A stretch of DNA of 64,000 bases from Trichothermofontia sichuanensis B231 (GTDB lineage Bacteria > Cyanobacteriota > Cyanobacteriia > B231): NCBI RefSeq assembly GCF_026240635.1, contig NZ_CP110848.1:2234501-2298500 (forward strand). The letters are read 5' to 3'. The notes under the pieces were generated by a model. The model was given only the letters and a program-made list of their open reading frames with translations, was not told the origin of the DNA and searched no databases. Position 1 is the first letter of the stretch, and each line of letters starts with the position of its first letter. This document shows, piece by piece, positions 9,257 to 19,511 of this stretch. A program made the position numbers and the translations under genes.

Positions 9257-9314
9257 GCCTTATCAAGGCCTTGATAAGGCCTTAAGTCTATGCATAGGAT
9301 AAGCCTATGCATAG
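9257..9314. promoter_or_regulatory. Perfect 24-bp palindrome and twin 10-bp palindromes upstream of psaA
   Basis: Positions 9257-9280 form a perfect palindrome with half-site GCCTTATCAAGG. It is followed by two exact copies of CTATGCATAG (9288-9297 and 9305-9314), 17 bp apart, each itself a palindrome. The block sits 430-490 bp upstream of psaA, just before an AT-rich promoter-like stretch. It could be an operator for a dimeric regulator or a structured transcript end. Confidence 0.5.
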
Positions 9315-9466
9315 AATTGAATAATCTTATATTTAAATTTTGTAAATAAATGTTTGAGAGCGTAAATATTTGGAAATTTCTTTCAGATTTATGGTTATTT
9401 GCCGCTGCTGGATGATCAAGTTTTGATTTTTGTTAACGGGTTTCCTGTGGGATTTTAACCGACCTT

Positions 9467-9472
9467 TATAAT
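9467..9472 (+). promoter_or_regulatory. Possible psaA -10 element
   Basis: A TATAAT hexamer sits at the end of the AT-rich block, 272 bp before the psaA start. No good -35 hexamer is seen at 17-18 bp upstream, so an activator-dependent promoter is one reading. A leader of about 270 nt would result. Confidence 0.35.
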
Positions 9473-9743
9473 ACGCTCTAAAGAACGCTGCCCCATGCGT
9501 CTGTGTGTCTCTGCTTGGTTCAGCCTGGGCTGAGCGCGAGGATACATAGTCCAGTCCCTGGGTAGGTGTGATGCAAGTGCCCAGTCAATCGGTTGGGCTG
9601 AGGGGTCTTAACCCAACTAGCCCGAAATTTGTATCGCAGCTTTCACGGGGATGACCGGGAAAAAGGTACAGTACTTAAGACTGTTCCTCAGACCTATGGG
9701 GCAGTAGCAGCCTCGTTCCTTGTCTAGCGAGAGGAGAATCTCC

Positions 9744-12038
9744 ATGGCAATTAGTCCGCCGGAGCGCGAGGCAAAGGTAAGGGTTGTGGTTGACAAGGAC
9801 CCGGTACCGACGTCCTTTGAGACGTGGGGTAAGCCTGGCCACTTTGATCGCACCCTTGCGAAGGGACCCAAAACCACCACTTGGATTTGGAACCTTCATG
9901 CCAACGCTCACGATTTTGATAGTCATACCAGTGACCTTGAAGATATATCTCGCAAAATCTTCAGTGCGCACTTTGGTCACCTAGCTGTTGTCTTCATCTG
10001 GCTTAGCGGCGCATATTTTCACGGCGCTCGTTTTTCTAATTACGAAGCTTGGCTAACGAACCCGACCGGGATCAAGCCCAGCGCTCAAGTGGTGTGGCCG
10101 ATCGTCGGCCAGGAAATTCTCAACGGTGACGTTGGGGGTGGCTTCCACGGTATTCAAATCACCTCTGGTCTGTTCCAACTCTGGCGGGCCAATGGGATCA
10201 CCAACTCCTTCGAGTTGTACTGCACCGCGATCGGTGCTTTGGTGATGGCTGGCCTGATGTTGTTTGCCGGCTGGTTCCACTACCACAAGGCAGCTCCCAA
10301 GCTGGAGTGGTTCCAAAATGTCGAGTCCATGATGAACCACCACTTGGCAGGTTTACTGGGCCTCGGTTGCTTGGGTTACGCCGGTCAACAGATCCACGTT
10401 TCTCTGCCGATCAACGCTTGCCTGGATGCCATTGACGCGGGCAGTCCGCTAACGGTAGGCGGCAAGGTGATTAAGACGGTTGCGGATATTCCTCTACCGC
10501 ACGAGTGGATTTTGAATCCCAGCCTCATGGCTGATCTTTATCCCAGCTTCACCAAAGGGCTAACTCCCTTCTTTACCCTGAACTGGGCTGAATACGCCGA
10601 CTTTCTAACCTTCAAGGGTGGTCTCAATCCAGTCACGGGCGGTCTGTGGCTATCGGATACGGCACACCATCACTTGGCTCTGGCCGTGCTGTTTATTGTG
10701 GCGGGTCACTTCTACCGCACCAACTGGGGGATCGGTCACAGCTTCAAAGAAGTTCTCGAAGCCCATAAGGGTCCCTTCACGGGTGAAGGCCATAAGGGGA
10801 TGTACGAGATCTTCACGACCTCCTGGCATTGTCAACTGTCGTGGAACCTGGCCTGGATGGGTTCGCTCTCGATCCTGGTTGCCCACCACATGTACTCGAT
10901 GCCGCCCTATCCCTACATTGCGACGGATTATCCGACCCAGTTGTCGCTGTTCACCCACCACGTGTGGATTGGCGGCTTCCTGATCGTTGGTGCCGCCGCC
11001 CACGCGGCCATCTTCATGGTGCGCGACTATGTGCCTTCGCAGCACGTGGACAACCTGCTCGATCGCGTGATTCGTCACCGCGATGCGATCATCTCCCACC
11101 TGAACTGGGTGTGTATTTTCCTGGGCTTCCACAGCTTTGGTCTGTACGTCCACAACGACACCATGCGGGCCTTTGGGCGTCCCCAGGATATGTTCTCGGA
11201 TACTGGGATTCAATTGCAGCCGATTTTTGCCCAATGGGTTCAGAGCTTGCACGCGCTGGCTCCGGGTAACACGGCTCCCAATGCGGGTGAAATTGTTAGC
11301 CATGCCTTCGGCGGCGGCTTGGTTGCTGTCGGTGGCAAGGTAGCGATGATGCCGATTACTCTGGGTACGGCAGATTTCCTGGTTCACCACATTCATGCCT
11401 TCACGATTCACGTGACGGTACTGATTCTGCTCAAGGGCGTTCTCTTTGCCCGTAACTCGCGTCTGATCCCTGATAAGGCCAACCTCGGCTTCCGGTTCCC
11501 CTGTGACGGTCCGGGTCGTGGCGGCACCTGCCAAGTTTCGGGTTGGGATCACGTCTTCCTCGGTCTGTTCTGGATGTACAACTCCCTGTCGATCGTGATT
11601 TTCCACTTCAGTTGGAAGATGCAGTCGGACGTGTGGGGTACGGTTTCTCCAGATGGCACGGTTTCTCACATTACGTCGGGTAATTTTGCCCAAGGCGCCA
11701 TTACTATCAATGGTTGGTTGCGCGACTTCCTGTGGGCACAAGCTTCGCAGGTGATCACCTCCTACGGTTCTGCCCTTTCGGCTTACGGTCTGATGTTCCT
11801 GGCCGGTCACTTTGTCTGGGCCTTTAGCTTGATGTTCCTGTTCAGTGGCCGTGGCTACTGGCAAGAGTTGATCGAGTCGATTGTTTGGGCGCACAATAAG
11901 CTGAAAGTAGCCCCGGCGATCCAGCCTCGTGCCTTGAGCATCATCCAGGGGCGTGCAGTTGGTGTTGCCCACTACTTGTTAGGGGGAATTGTGACCACCT
12001 GGGCGTTCTTCCTAGCGCGAATTATCTCAATTGGCTAA
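9744..12038 (+). CDS. psaA: Photosystem I P700 apoprotein A1
   Basis: This is the core subunit of photosystem I in the thylakoid membrane. With PsaB it binds P700, the A0 and A1 cofactors and the shared FX cluster. The 764 residues are in the usual range for PsaA, with about 11 membrane helices rich in histidines for chlorophyll (for example [15 protein letters not shown] and [12 protein letters not shown]). The FX ligand loop [12 protein letters not shown] places cysteines at 587 and 596. The start is ATG 9744 with GAGGAG at 9731-9736; its GGAG can pair with CTCC at 9740-9743 in a tiny hairpin over the ribosome-binding site. An upstream in-frame TTG at 9720 is less likely. It is followed after 142 bp by psaB. 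Confidence 0.99.
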   Translation: MAISPPEREAKVRVVVDKDPVPTSFETWGKPGHFDRTLAKGPKTTTWIWNLHANAHDFDSHTSDLEDISRKIFSAHFGHLAVVFIWLSGAYFHGARFSNYEAWLTNPTGIKPSAQVVWPIVGQEILNGDVGGGFHGIQITSGLFQLWRANGITNSFELYCTAIGALVMAGLMLFAGWFHYHKAAPKLEWFQNVESMMNHHLAGLLGLGCLGYAGQQIHVSLPINACLDAIDAGSPLTVGGKVIKTVADIPLPHEWILNPSLMADLYPSFTKGLTPFFTLNWAEYADFLTFKGGLNPVTGGLWLSDTAHHHLALAVLFIVAGHFYRTNWGIGHSFKEVLEAHKGPFTGEGHKGMYEIFTTSWHCQLSWNLAWMGSLSILVAHHMYSMPPYPYIATDYPTQLSLFTHHVWIGGFLIVGAAAHAAIFMVRDYVPSQHVDNLLDRVIRHRDAIISHLNWVCIFLGFHSFGLYVHNDTMRAFGRPQDMFSDTGIQLQPIFAQWVQSLHALAPGNTAPNAGEIVSHAFGGGLVAVGGKVAMMPITLGTADFLVHHIHAFTIHVTVLILLKGVLFARNSRLIPDKANLGFRFPCDGPGRGGTCQVSGWDHVFLGLFWMYNSLSIVIFHFSWKMQSDVWGTVSPDGTVSHITSGNFAQGAITINGWLRDFLWAQASQVITSYGSALSAYGLMFLAGHFVWAFSLMFLFSGRGYWQELIESIVWAHNKLKVAPAIQPRALSIIQGRAVGVAHYLLGGIVTTWAFFLARIISIG

Positions 12039-12039
12039 G

Positions 12040-12137
12040 GTGGACTAGCTAGTGGTTAGGTGGCAGTTGCTGATAGCTCACTATTCCCGGAGGTTGGGAA
12101 GGTGTCGGGTGTAACCGTCGCTTAGCTACTAGTCCAC
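12040..12137 (+). promoter_or_regulatory. Inverted repeat between psaA and psaB
   Basis: GTGGACTAG at 12040-12048 pairs with CTAGTCCAC at 12129-12137, and flanking bases extend the match imperfectly. In the psaAB transcript this closes a stem over most of the spacer. It could protect or process the message between the two cistrons. There is no T-tract, so it does not look like a full terminator. Confidence 0.4.
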
Positions 12138-12180
12138 TACAGTCAATCTCGAACTCGTTGTTCATCATTCACGAAGGTTT

Positions 12181-14409
12181 ATGGCAACCAAATTTCCGAA
12201 ATTTAGCCAAGACCTTGCTCAGGACCCGACGACACGTCGGATATGGTATGGGATTGCTACGGCCCATGACTTTGAGAGTCATGACGGCATGACCGAAGAA
12301 AATCTGTATCAAAAGATTTTTGCTTCCCACTTCGGTCACTTGGCAATCATCTTCCTATGGACCTCTGGCAGTCTTTTCCACGTCGCCTGGCAAGGTAACT
12401 TTGAGCAGTGGATCAAAGATCCGCTCAATGTTCGCCCGATTGCCCACGCAATCTGGGATCCGCAATTTGGTCAAGGAGCGGTTGACGCCTTTACGCAGGG
12501 AGGGGCTTCTTACCCGGTTGATATCTCCTACTCTGGGGTTTATCAGTGGTGGTACACGATCGGGATGCGTAGCAACGGCGATCTGTACTCTGGGGCTATC
12601 TTCCTGCTGATCCTGGCTGCTGTCTTCCTGTTTGCGGGCTGGCTCCACCTGCAACCGAAGTTTCGTCCCAGCCTTTCCTGGTTCAAGAATGCCGAATCCC
12701 GTCTCAACCACCATTTGGCGGGTTTGTTTGGGGTTAGCTCTTTGGCTTGGACGGGTCATTTGGTGCACGTCGCTATCCCGGAGGCGCGGGGTCAGCACGT
12801 GGGTTGGGATAACTTCCTGTCTGTTGCGCCCCACCCGGCGGGTCTCGTGCCCTTCTTCACCGGCAATTGGGGGGTATATGCCCAAAACCCGGATACGGCT
12901 AATCATGTATTTGGTTCCTCGCAAGGGGCCGGTACCGCAATTCTGACTTTCTTGGGTGGCTTCCATCCGCAAACCCAGGCCCTCTGGTTGACGGATATTG
13001 CCCACCACCACTTGGCGATCGCAGTGATCTTCATCATTGCGGGCCACATGTACCGGACCAACTTTGGGATCGGTCACAGCATCAAGGTGATCCAAGAGGC
13101 CCACAATCCGCCCAAGGGTACACCCTTCGGTGGCATGCTCGGTGAAGGCCACAAGGGGATCTACGATACCTACAACAACTCTCTGCATTTCCAACTGGGT
13201 TGGCACTTGGCTTGCCTGGGCGTGATCACCTCCCTGGTGGCCCAGCACATGTACTCCATGCCACCCTATGCTTTCCTGGCGCAGGATTTCACCACCCAGG
13301 CAGCGCTCTATACCCATCACCAGTACATCGCTGGTTTCTTGATGGTGGGTGCCTTTGCCCACGGTGCGATCTTCCTCGTCCGTGACTATGATCCCGAAGC
13401 TAACAAGAACAACGTGTTGGCTCGGATGCTGGAACACAAGGAAGCTCTGATTTCTCACTTGAGCTGGGCTTCGCTCTTCCTCGGCTTCCATACGCTGGGG
13501 CTGTATGTTCACAACGATGTGGTGGTTGCCTTTGGCACCCCCGAAAAGCAAATCCTGATCGAGCCGGTCTTTGCCCAATGGATTCAGGCTTGCCACGGGA
13601 AACTGCTCTATGGTTTCGATGTGCTGCTGTCCAACCCGGATAGCATTGCCAGCACGGCTTGGCCTAACTATGGTGATGTTTGGCTTCCCGGTTGGCTGGA
13701 TGCGATCAACAGCAATAGCAACTCGCTGTTCCTGACGATCGGTCCTGGTGACTTCCTGGTCCACCATGCGATCGCCCTCGGTTTGCACACCACCACCCTG
13801 ATCTTGGTCAAGGGGGCGCTGGATGCCCGGGGTTCTAAGCTGATGCCCGACAAGAAAGACTTCGGCTACTCCTTCCCTTGCGATGGTCCTGGCCGGGGCG
13901 GCACCTGCGACATCTCGGCGTGGGATGCCTTCTATCTCGCCATGTTCTGGATGCTCAACACCATTGCCTGGTTGACCTTCTACTGGCACTGGAAGCATCT
14001 GGCGGTCTGGCAAGGTAATGTGGCGCAGTTCAACGAAAGCTCGACCTATCTGATGGGTTGGTTCCGGGATTACCTCTGGCTCAACTCTTCGCAGTTGATC
14101 AATGGGTATAACCCCTACGGCACCAATAACCTGTCGGTGTGGGCTTGGATGTTCTTGCTGGGTCACTTGGTTTGGGCGACGGGCTTCATGTTCCTGATCT
14201 CTTGGCGGGGTTACTGGCAAGAGTTGATCGAAACGCTGGTGTGGGCGCATGAGCGCACGCCGCTGGCGAATCTGGTCCGCTGGAAGGACAAGCCGGTGGC
14301 CCTGTCGATCGTGCAAGCGCGTTTAGTTGGCTTGGCCCACTTTACGGCTGGCTTTGTGGTTACCTATGCCGCTTTCCTGATTGCTTCGACGGCAGGTAAG
14401 TTCGGTTAA
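12181..14409 (+). CDS. psaB: Photosystem I P700 apoprotein A2
   Basis: This is the second core subunit of photosystem I, the partner of PsaA in the P700 heterodimer. The 742 residues match the family length. The N-terminus [20 protein letters not shown] is typical. The FX loop [12 protein letters not shown] gives cysteines 567 and 576, which ligate the 4Fe-4S FX cluster together with PsaA C587 and C596. Multiple histidine-rich membrane helices are visible ([20 protein letters not shown]). The ribosome-binding site is GAAGG about 4 bp before the ATG. A strong terminator follows at 14462, so psaAB probably ends here. Confidence 0.99.
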   Translation: MATKFPKFSQDLAQDPTTRRIWYGIATAHDFESHDGMTEENLYQKIFASHFGHLAIIFLWTSGSLFHVAWQGNFEQWIKDPLNVRPIAHAIWDPQFGQGAVDAFTQGGASYPVDISYSGVYQWWYTIGMRSNGDLYSGAIFLLILAAVFLFAGWLHLQPKFRPSLSWFKNAESRLNHHLAGLFGVSSLAWTGHLVHVAIPEARGQHVGWDNFLSVAPHPAGLVPFFTGNWGVYAQNPDTANHVFGSSQGAGTAILTFLGGFHPQTQALWLTDIAHHHLAIAVIFIIAGHMYRTNFGIGHSIKVIQEAHNPPKGTPFGGMLGEGHKGIYDTYNNSLHFQLGWHLACLGVITSLVAQHMYSMPPYAFLAQDFTTQAALYTHHQYIAGFLMVGAFAHGAIFLVRDYDPEANKNNVLARMLEHKEALISHLSWASLFLGFHTLGLYVHNDVVVAFGTPEKQILIEPVFAQWIQACHGKLLYGFDVLLSNPDSIASTAWPNYGDVWLPGWLDAINSNSNSLFLTIGPGDFLVHHAIALGLHTTTLILVKGALDARGSKLMPDKKDFGYSFPCDGPGRGGTCDISAWDAFYLAMFWMLNTIAWLTFYWHWKHLAVWQGNVAQFNESSTYLMGWFRDYLWLNSSQLINGYNPYGTNNLSVWAWMFLLGHLVWATGFMFLISWRGYWQELIETLVWAHERTPLANLVRWKDKPVALSIVQARLVGLAHFTAGFVVTYAAFLIASTAGKFG

Positions 14410-14461
14410 ACCACTGGAGTGACACGATTGAGCTAGCTGCCTAAGGCGGTAAGGCTCAACG

Positions 14462-14497
14462 GGAGGAGTGGGGTTTTTACCCTGCTCCTTCTTTTTT
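14462..14497 (+). terminator. Intrinsic terminator of psaAB
   Basis: A 12-bp stem (GGAGGAGTGGGG with CCCTGCTCCTTC, two G-U pairs allowed) with a loop of about 6 nt is followed by TTTTTT at 14492-14497. It lies 50 bp after the psaB stop. Confidence 0.85.
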
Positions 14498-14512
14498 GGG
14501 GGATAGTAATTT

Positions 14513-14577
14513 GCAAGGAAAGGCTTACGGGCTAGCAGGGCATCGAGTAAAACGTTTGTGTCAAAAAGGACTCGCAT
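14513..14577 (-). pseudogene. Truncated PIN-domain (VapC-type) toxin
   Basis: Only the first 22 residues of a PIN nuclease remain, starting MRVLFDTNVLLDALLARKPF, including the first catalytic aspartate (D6). The frame then runs into sequence unlike a PIN domain (NYYPPKKKEQGKN), through the psaB terminator and into the psaB tail. A normal VapC has about 130 residues, so the toxin is dead. The ATG follows the antitoxin stop directly, as in intact TA operons. A deletion probably joined the toxin 5' end to the region downstream of psaB. Confidence 0.75.
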
Positions 14578-14826
14578 TTATAACAATTGGCGATCGCGTC
14601 GTTCGACTAGCATGGCTTTGACTTCGGCATCAGTGGGAGGTGGGGCATCAATTTTGGCGATGCCGATGAGGCTTTGGGCTACACCTTGCGGTTTGGGGTG
14701 GGAGGTGAGCGATCGCTGCGGGAGGCTTTGGGCGTGTCGCAGTGAGTTGATGAGGACCGAAATCAGTTCCAGGCGATCGCGATCTGAGAGTTGTAGGGCT
14801 TGATCTTGAACATCGCGGAGATTCAT
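14578..14826 (-). CDS. VapB-type antitoxin (orphaned)
   Basis: This 82-residue protein begins MNLRDVQDQALQLSDRDRLE and ends with a DAPPPTDAEVKAMLVERR motif. I know this pattern from cyanobacterial type II antitoxins encoded before PIN toxins. The N-terminal helical part would bind DNA or dimerise, and the C-terminal part would cover the toxin. The toxin that follows is reduced to its first 22 codons, so this antitoxin appears orphaned. It may still repress its own promoter or neutralise another VapC. The reading frame is intact. Confidence 0.75.
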   Translation of the reverse strand: MNLRDVQDQALQLSDRDRLELISVLINSLRHAQSLPQRSLTSHPKPQGVAQSLIGIAKIDAPPPTDAEVKAMLVERRDRQLL

Positions 14827-15210
14827 AGTGGTGTTTGGGTTTAGCCCTAACGGTGTTTCCTAGGCTAACATTTTCCTATTCCTGTGACCTTTGTGATAGC
14901 AAGAACCTGGTGAGTGTGAATGTTGCTATTGACACTAAGATACTAAGACACTACAGCGTTTCCCAAGTCTCTGAAGGACAGAAGTACCTGATGCACAATT
15001 GGCTCAAGCCAATTGCCTGACCCTCACTGAGGCGACACAGGCTGTAAGACACTAAACTCATTGGCAAGCAGGGAAGTCTCCTGATCGGGCCTAGTCTGTT
15101 TATGAAGCAACGTCCCTGAATGACCCAGCCGTCTATGAAGGTATGGTCAAACTTGGCGTTTTAGCGGTGATCGGATTTGCTTTCCCTGGCGGGCAGGGGA
15201 AAATTGAATA
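14827..15210. other. Divergent intergenic region with a near-perfect palindrome
   Basis: These 384 bp separate the antitoxin and the cyclase gene. An inverted repeat at 14996-15015 has arms CAATTGGCT and AGCCAATTG around a 2-bp centre, a possible operator. AGGGGA at 15195-15200 is the likely ribosome-binding site for the cyclase GTG start. Nothing else is recognised. Confidence 0.45.
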
Positions 15211-17106
15211 GTGGCTTCTTGGGTATCAGGGTTGGAGGAAGCGGGGCGATCGATGCGGCAATATTTGAAAACGGCTCACCCTCTGTTGATTGGGGGGATT
15301 GTCGGGTTATTCGCGATCGCTCTGTGGCGGCTGGGTATCTGGCAACCCCTGGAGTATCTGGCCTATAACCAAACTGTTGTTCTGCGACAGCGCCTCTTCC
15401 GTCCGGTCTGGAGCCAAGAGGTTGTGGTCATTGCGATCGATGAAGCCAGTTTGCAGCAATATGGGCAGTTTCCCTGGCCTCGGCGGCGTTACACTGACCT
15501 TTTGCAGAAATTGGCTGTGTCCCAGCCAGCGGCGATTGGCTTTGACATTTTATTTGCGGAACCGACAGCGGATGATGCGGCCTTTGCGGAGGCGATCGCC
15601 TATAGCGGCAACGTGGTTTTAGCCGTCGGGGGTGATTTTGAGGGTAATCCGATCGCGATCGTGCCTGAATTAGCCCAAGTCGCCCATCAGGGTCATATTT
15701 ATAACCGGGCCGATGCAGATGCCATTACCCGTCAGTTTGCCCTGTACCTGGGTACCTATCCCTCGCTAGGAATCGCCTTGCTCCAGGTTTATCAACAAAG
15801 TCTTCAGAACACTGTAACCCTGGCCCACCCCGATGGGAATCTATCCCCAACAGACCTACCCGTAATTCCCCTGCCCCTAGCAACGAGCAACGATCGCTGG
15901 CTATGGGTAAACTGGATCGGGCCAACATCAGGCATCACCACCTACTCCTTTGCGGCTGTGGTCTCAGGCCGAGTGTCACCCAGGGCCTTCAGTAACAAGA
16001 TTGTCCTCGTCGGCCCCACAGCAACGGGGATAGACTCCCTCTATACGCCCTTTCACCACAGTCCACCGACGTCCGGGGTCTATCTCCATGCAGCGGTGAT
16101 TGATAATCTCCTACAGCAACGTGAACTGCGGCGGGTAGAGGGATTCGGTGTTGACCTGGGCTTGCTTGCGATCGCGCTCCTGTTGGCCTGGGGGTGTCGT
16201 CAACAAACCCCGCGTTGGCGTTTAGGCCTTGTATTGGCAGCGATCTCAGGCATCTGGTTAGGGACGTTTCTCCTATTTGCTGGTGCTAATTTTTGGCTGC
16301 CGATGGCGGCACCGATCGGGACGATTACATTGACCTGGATTGGGTTGCAACTGTGGGAACAATATGAACGACAGTGGCTATTTTCGATCTTTTCCAAATA
16401 CATTTCACCAGAAATGACCGACCTGATCTGGGAACGACGGTCTGAACTCTTTCAATCGGGACAGGTGCAAGCCCAGGAAATGGTGGTGACGGTGCTTTTC
16501 CTAGACATTCGGGGCTTTACCTCGATCGCGGAAAACATTGCCCCGCGCCTACTCCTGGATTGGTTGAATGCCTATTTAGAAATGATGACTGATTGCATCA
16601 TGGATCATGGCGGCATGGTGGATAAATATATTGGGGATGCGGTGATGGCAGTGTTTGGCGTACCGTTTCCCCATACGCAGGCGGTGGAAATTCAACGAGA
16701 TGCGCGACAGGCGATCGAAGCTGCCATTACTATTCATGAACGCTTGAAACCCCTCAATCAGAAATTTGAAAAACAAGGCAAACCACAGATCAAAGTGGGC
16801 ATTGGTATTCACACGGGATTAGTGGTTGCGGGTAGTTTAGGGGGAGGACGGCGTCTGAATTATTCGGTATTAGGTGACACAGTGAATATCGCAGCTCGTT
16901 TAGAAGCCATGAACAAGGAAGTTACAGTGGGCAATCCTTACAACATTTTAGTGACAGGTGAAACCTTAACTTGCGTTTATGATTATTATATTGCCCGACC
17001 AGTAAATAATTTCCAATTACGGGGACGAGAGCAACGCACCTTGGTGTTTGCTATCTTGGGACGACGCCATCTTAACCAGAGCCAAGGGGCTAAACCCCAA
17101 ACCTGA
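15211..17106 (+). CDS. CHASE2-domain adenylate cyclase
   Basis: This predicted membrane receptor makes cAMP. A first membrane segment (about 24-44) is followed by an extracytoplasmic CHASE2 sensor (about 50-300, with VVVIAIDEASLQQYG). Three membrane segments follow (about 310-378). A class III cyclase domain (about 420-625) shows metal-binding aspartates D432 in LFLDIRGFTS and D476 in KYIGDAVMAVFG, and K472, the residue that favours ATP over GTP. The total of 631 residues fits the family. The GTG start at 15211 has AGGGGA about 10 bp upstream; ATG 15253 is an alternative. The ligand of the CHASE2 sensor cannot be read from sequence. The gene downstream is co-directional, 45 bp away. Confidence 0.93.
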   Translation: MASWVSGLEEAGRSMRQYLKTAHPLLIGGIVGLFAIALWRLGIWQPLEYLAYNQTVVLRQRLFRPVWSQEVVVIAIDEASLQQYGQFPWPRRRYTDLLQKLAVSQPAAIGFDILFAEPTADDAAFAEAIAYSGNVVLAVGGDFEGNPIAIVPELAQVAHQGHIYNRADADAITRQFALYLGTYPSLGIALLQVYQQSLQNTVTLAHPDGNLSPTDLPVIPLPLATSNDRWLWVNWIGPTSGITTYSFAAVVSGRVSPRAFSNKIVLVGPTATGIDSLYTPFHHSPPTSGVYLHAAVIDNLLQQRELRRVEGFGVDLGLLAIALLLAWGCRQQTPRWRLGLVLAAISGIWLGTFLLFAGANFWLPMAAPIGTITLTWIGLQLWEQYERQWLFSIFSKYISPEMTDLIWERRSELFQSGQVQAQEMVVTVLFLDIRGFTSIAENIAPRLLLDWLNAYLEMMTDCIMDHGGMVDKYIGDAVMAVFGVPFPHTQAVEIQRDARQAIEAAITIHERLKPLNQKFEKQGKPQIKVGIGIHTGLVVAGSLGGGRRLNYSVLGDTVNIAARLEAMNKEVTVGNPYNILVTGETLTCVYDYYIARPVNNFQLRGREQRTLVFAILGRRHLNQSQGAKPQT

Positions 17107-17151
17107 ACCAATAACGATACCGCCTGGAGACGGGATGTTTGTGGAGACAAT

Positions 17152-18009
17152 ATGTTCCTAAAAGTTTCCGTTGTTATCTTATGCATCCTTTTAGCCACCT
17201 TGATTGGCCTTAATCTTTGCGGCTTTTCCTATTGGCAATTAGCCACTCAAACATTGCGGAATCGCTTGCAAGCAACCCATGTTGCTGTTCAGCCGCAGAG
17301 AGTTAACTTTGAAGAACTTGATGGATTGCCTGCTCCGGTACAGCGGTACTTTCGTAAATCGCTCCAAAATGGGCAACCAATGGTTGTTAGCGTAAAGATG
17401 CGACATCGCGGTACATTTAATCTGAGCCAAACAGTAGAGAAATGGCACCCTTTCACGTCCGAGCAACGGGTAGTCACTCAGCGTCCAGGGTTTGCGTGGA
17501 ACGCTGATATTCGGCTGCTGCTGGGGGTTCCCATTATGGTACACGATGCCTATATAGCTGGTGAAGGCATCCTTCATGCTGCGTTATTTGGTTTATTTTC
17601 GCTTGTGAATATACGCGGTACAGGTAAGATTGCCGAAGGTCAACTCATGCGTTTTCTCGCTGAATCAGCCTGGTACCCCACAGCGTTATTACCCAGCCAG
17701 GGAATACATTGGCAAGCCGTTAGCGATCGCTCTGCTCAAGGGACAATGACTGATGGTACCATTTGCCTGACTATGCTGTTTACGTTTAATGATCAAGACC
17801 TGATTGAGAGGGTAGAGGTAGAATCACGAGGTCGCACGGTGGATGGCAAAATTATTCCGACACCCTGGTACGGGTACTTCTGGAATTATACAGAGCGCAG
17901 TGGAATGCAAGTTCCACTGAATGGCGAGGTAGCATGGTTATTGCCCGACGGTGCTAAGCCTTATTGGCGAGGTAGAATTATAGAGATTATTTATGAATTT
18001 ACACCGTGA
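17152..18009 (+). CDS. DUF6544-type (formerly DUF6920) protein
   Basis: This encodes a protein of 285 residues with one N-terminal membrane segment (VVILCILLATLIGLNLCGF). A conserved soluble part shows LPAPVQRYFR, then MRHRGTFNLS and GQLMRFLAESAWYPTALLPS. I recall these features from the DUF6544/DUF6920 family of unknown function. Its codon choice and AT content look a little different from its neighbours, which might mean it was acquired. It follows the cyclase by 45 bp and could be co-transcribed, but no functional link is known. Confidence 0.7.
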   Translation: MFLKVSVVILCILLATLIGLNLCGFSYWQLATQTLRNRLQATHVAVQPQRVNFEELDGLPAPVQRYFRKSLQNGQPMVVSVKMRHRGTFNLSQTVEKWHPFTSEQRVVTQRPGFAWNADIRLLLGVPIMVHDAYIAGEGILHAALFGLFSLVNIRGTGKIAEGQLMRFLAESAWYPTALLPSQGIHWQAVSDRSAQGTMTDGTICLTMLFTFNDQDLIERVEVESRGRTVDGKIIPTPWYGYFWNYTERSGMQVPLNGEVAWLLPDGAKPYWRGRIIEIIYEFTP

Positions 18010-18352
18010 GTAAAGCAGTAAGAGATTTGCTGAACTACTGAGGTAGTATTACCAACTTGATGCTTAATGGCAATGTTCATGCGTACCTCATTGAGAGGAG
18101 ATGTAGTATTACCCTCTTTTGTTATTCTGGAAAATTTTACTCTGAAAAAATAAAAACTGTCAAAAGCTAGAAGTTGTTAAACACTTAGCAATTAGCGAAA
18201 ACCTGCTGTGCAGATGAGGTAAACGAGGGGAGTGTTGGAGAAACGATTGGATTATCGTCCTTAAACGAAGTCAAAGCTGTATCGCTTGGGTTCTAGTTGA
18301 GAGTGAGTCATGCGTCCACCTCTGCCTTTAACCCCGTACCGTCATCTCATCT
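18010..18352. other. Convergent gap without recognised features
   Basis: This AT-rich gap of 343 bp lies between a plus-strand gene and minus-strand trpD. The string GTAGTATTACC occurs twice (near 18042 and 18102). No gene, terminator or MITE-like repeat is seen. Confidence 0.4.
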
Positions 18353-19408
18353 TTATGCTTGCAGGAATCGGATCAAAGCCTGCACCTTATCCCAGGCAGC
18401 CCCACTCTTGAGAATCTCGCGGGCGAGGTCAAGCCCCTGACTGTGAGCTTCCAGGGGAATACGATCGCCCACCTGCAAAGCGAGGGATGCATTCAACGCC
18501 ACGACATCTTGCTGTGCCTGGGTGCCCCCCCCCTGGAGCACTGCCTGGAGAATCGCCGCATTGGTTTGGACATCATCCCCCCGCAGGGCATGGGTGGGGG
18601 CAGGCGTTAAATTCAGCAATTGGGGGTCGAGCGTGGCCGTATGCACTTGGCCGTTGGACAGGATCGCCAGATCGGTTGGCGCCGCTAGCCCTGCCTCATC
18701 TAGGTTTTCCTGCCCATGCAGGACGATCGCGTGGGGTAAGTTGAGTTGGGCGAGGGCCTGGGCGATCGTCCCTACCAAGGCCGATGCCGGAACGCCCAAT
18801 ACCTGGCCCGTCAAGGGCAGCGGGTTTACCAGGGGACCCAGCAAATTGAAAATTGTTCGTACCTTGAGGGTACGACGCAGGGGAGCCACTGCCTTCATCG
18901 CTGGATGCCAACCCGGTGCAAATAAAAAGGTGATCCCTACCTCATTGAGAGCGGCGCGAATCTTCTCCGGTGGGGCATTTAGATTCACCCCCAGCGCTTC
19001 CAGCACGTCGGCTGATCCCACTTTCCCAGAGGCCGATCGATTCCCATGCTTAGCAACGGTAATGCCCGCTGCCGCCGCAACAAAAGCCACAGCCGTGGAA
19101 ATATTAAATGTTGAAGCCCCATCACCCCCAGTCCCACAGGTATCAATCAGCGGGGAGGGAAGGGGGAGATCCGTCTCAACCGTGCGGGATTGGGCCTGGA
19201 GCACTTGTGCCATCCCTGCCAGTTCATCCCCAGAAACCCCCTTTGCCTGGAGAGCCGCCAGGATTGCGCCTGATAGCACCTCTGGGATGGCTTCATCTAG
19301 CCAACCTTTCATTAACTCAGATGCCTGCTGAGGTGAGAGGGATTGATGATCGAGAAGTTGCTGAAGCAGGGCAGGCCAGAGGTTAGGGTCAGTAGCGGGA
19401 GAACTCAT
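18353..19408 (-). CDS. trpD: Anthranilate phosphoribosyltransferase
   Basis: The product transfers phosphoribosyl from PRPP to anthranilate, the second step of tryptophan synthesis, in the cytoplasm. At 351 residues it is full length for TrpD. The PRPP-binding loop [14 protein letters not shown] is at 92-105, followed by [21 protein letters not shown], the anthranilate-binding region. The LGPLVNP motif is also present. The gene stands alone here and is not next to other trp genes, as is usual in cyanobacteria. The gap to the M50 protease gene upstream is about 100 bp. Confidence 0.97.
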   Translation of the reverse strand: MSSPATDPNLWPALLQQLLDHQSLSPQQASELMKGWLDEAIPEVLSGAILAALQAKGVSGDELAGMAQVLQAQSRTVETDLPLPSPLIDTCGTGGDGASTFNISTAVAFVAAAAGITVAKHGNRSASGKVGSADVLEALGVNLNAPPEKIRAALNEVGITFLFAPGWHPAMKAVAPLRRTLKVRTIFNLLGPLVNPLPLTGQVLGVPASALVGTIAQALAQLNLPHAIVLHGQENLDEAGLAAPTDLAILSNGQVHTATLDPQLLNLTPAPTHALRGDDVQTNAAILQAVLQGGGTQAQQDVVALNASLALQVGDRIPLEAHSQGLDLAREILKSGAAWDKVQALIRFLQA

Positions 19409-19511
19409 GGTTAGGGAACAGGGAACAGGAAATCACCGAGGGTTAGGGAAGATCTGAGAACCAGATCGTGCTAAACCTTGGTAAAACTGTATAGGGTTAT
19501 GGGGTACGAAA

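Larger units (their letters stand above)
8895..9743. other. Long non-coding region upstream of psaA
   Basis: This stretch of 849 bp has no supported gene. In order it holds GTGAACA direct repeats (8898-8950), a short hairpin of C and G runs around an AT loop near 9095-9112, two kinds of palindrome (9257-9314), an AT-rich block (9315-9470) and a TATAAT hexamer at 9467-9472 that could be a psaA -10 element. A GAGGAG ribosome-binding site lies at 9731-9736. I found no clean pair of HLR1 (RpaB) half sites. Confidence 0.5.

Noticed and set aside
9330-9480. HLR1 (RpaB) sites in the psaA promoter region
   Set aside because: TTTACAAA and TTTACGC-like half sites occur on the minus strand, but spacing does not fit the HLR1 consensus.
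12355-14316. 653-codon open frame antisense to psaB, and 440 codons antisense to psaA (10650-11972)
   Set aside because: The products are rich in R, H, Q and P with no domain pattern, and both lie wholly inside certain psa genes. They arise from codon bias on the coding strand.
18522-19331. 269-codon open frame antisense to trpD
   Set aside because: It is fully contained in trpD, which has all family motifs; the product has no recognisable pattern.
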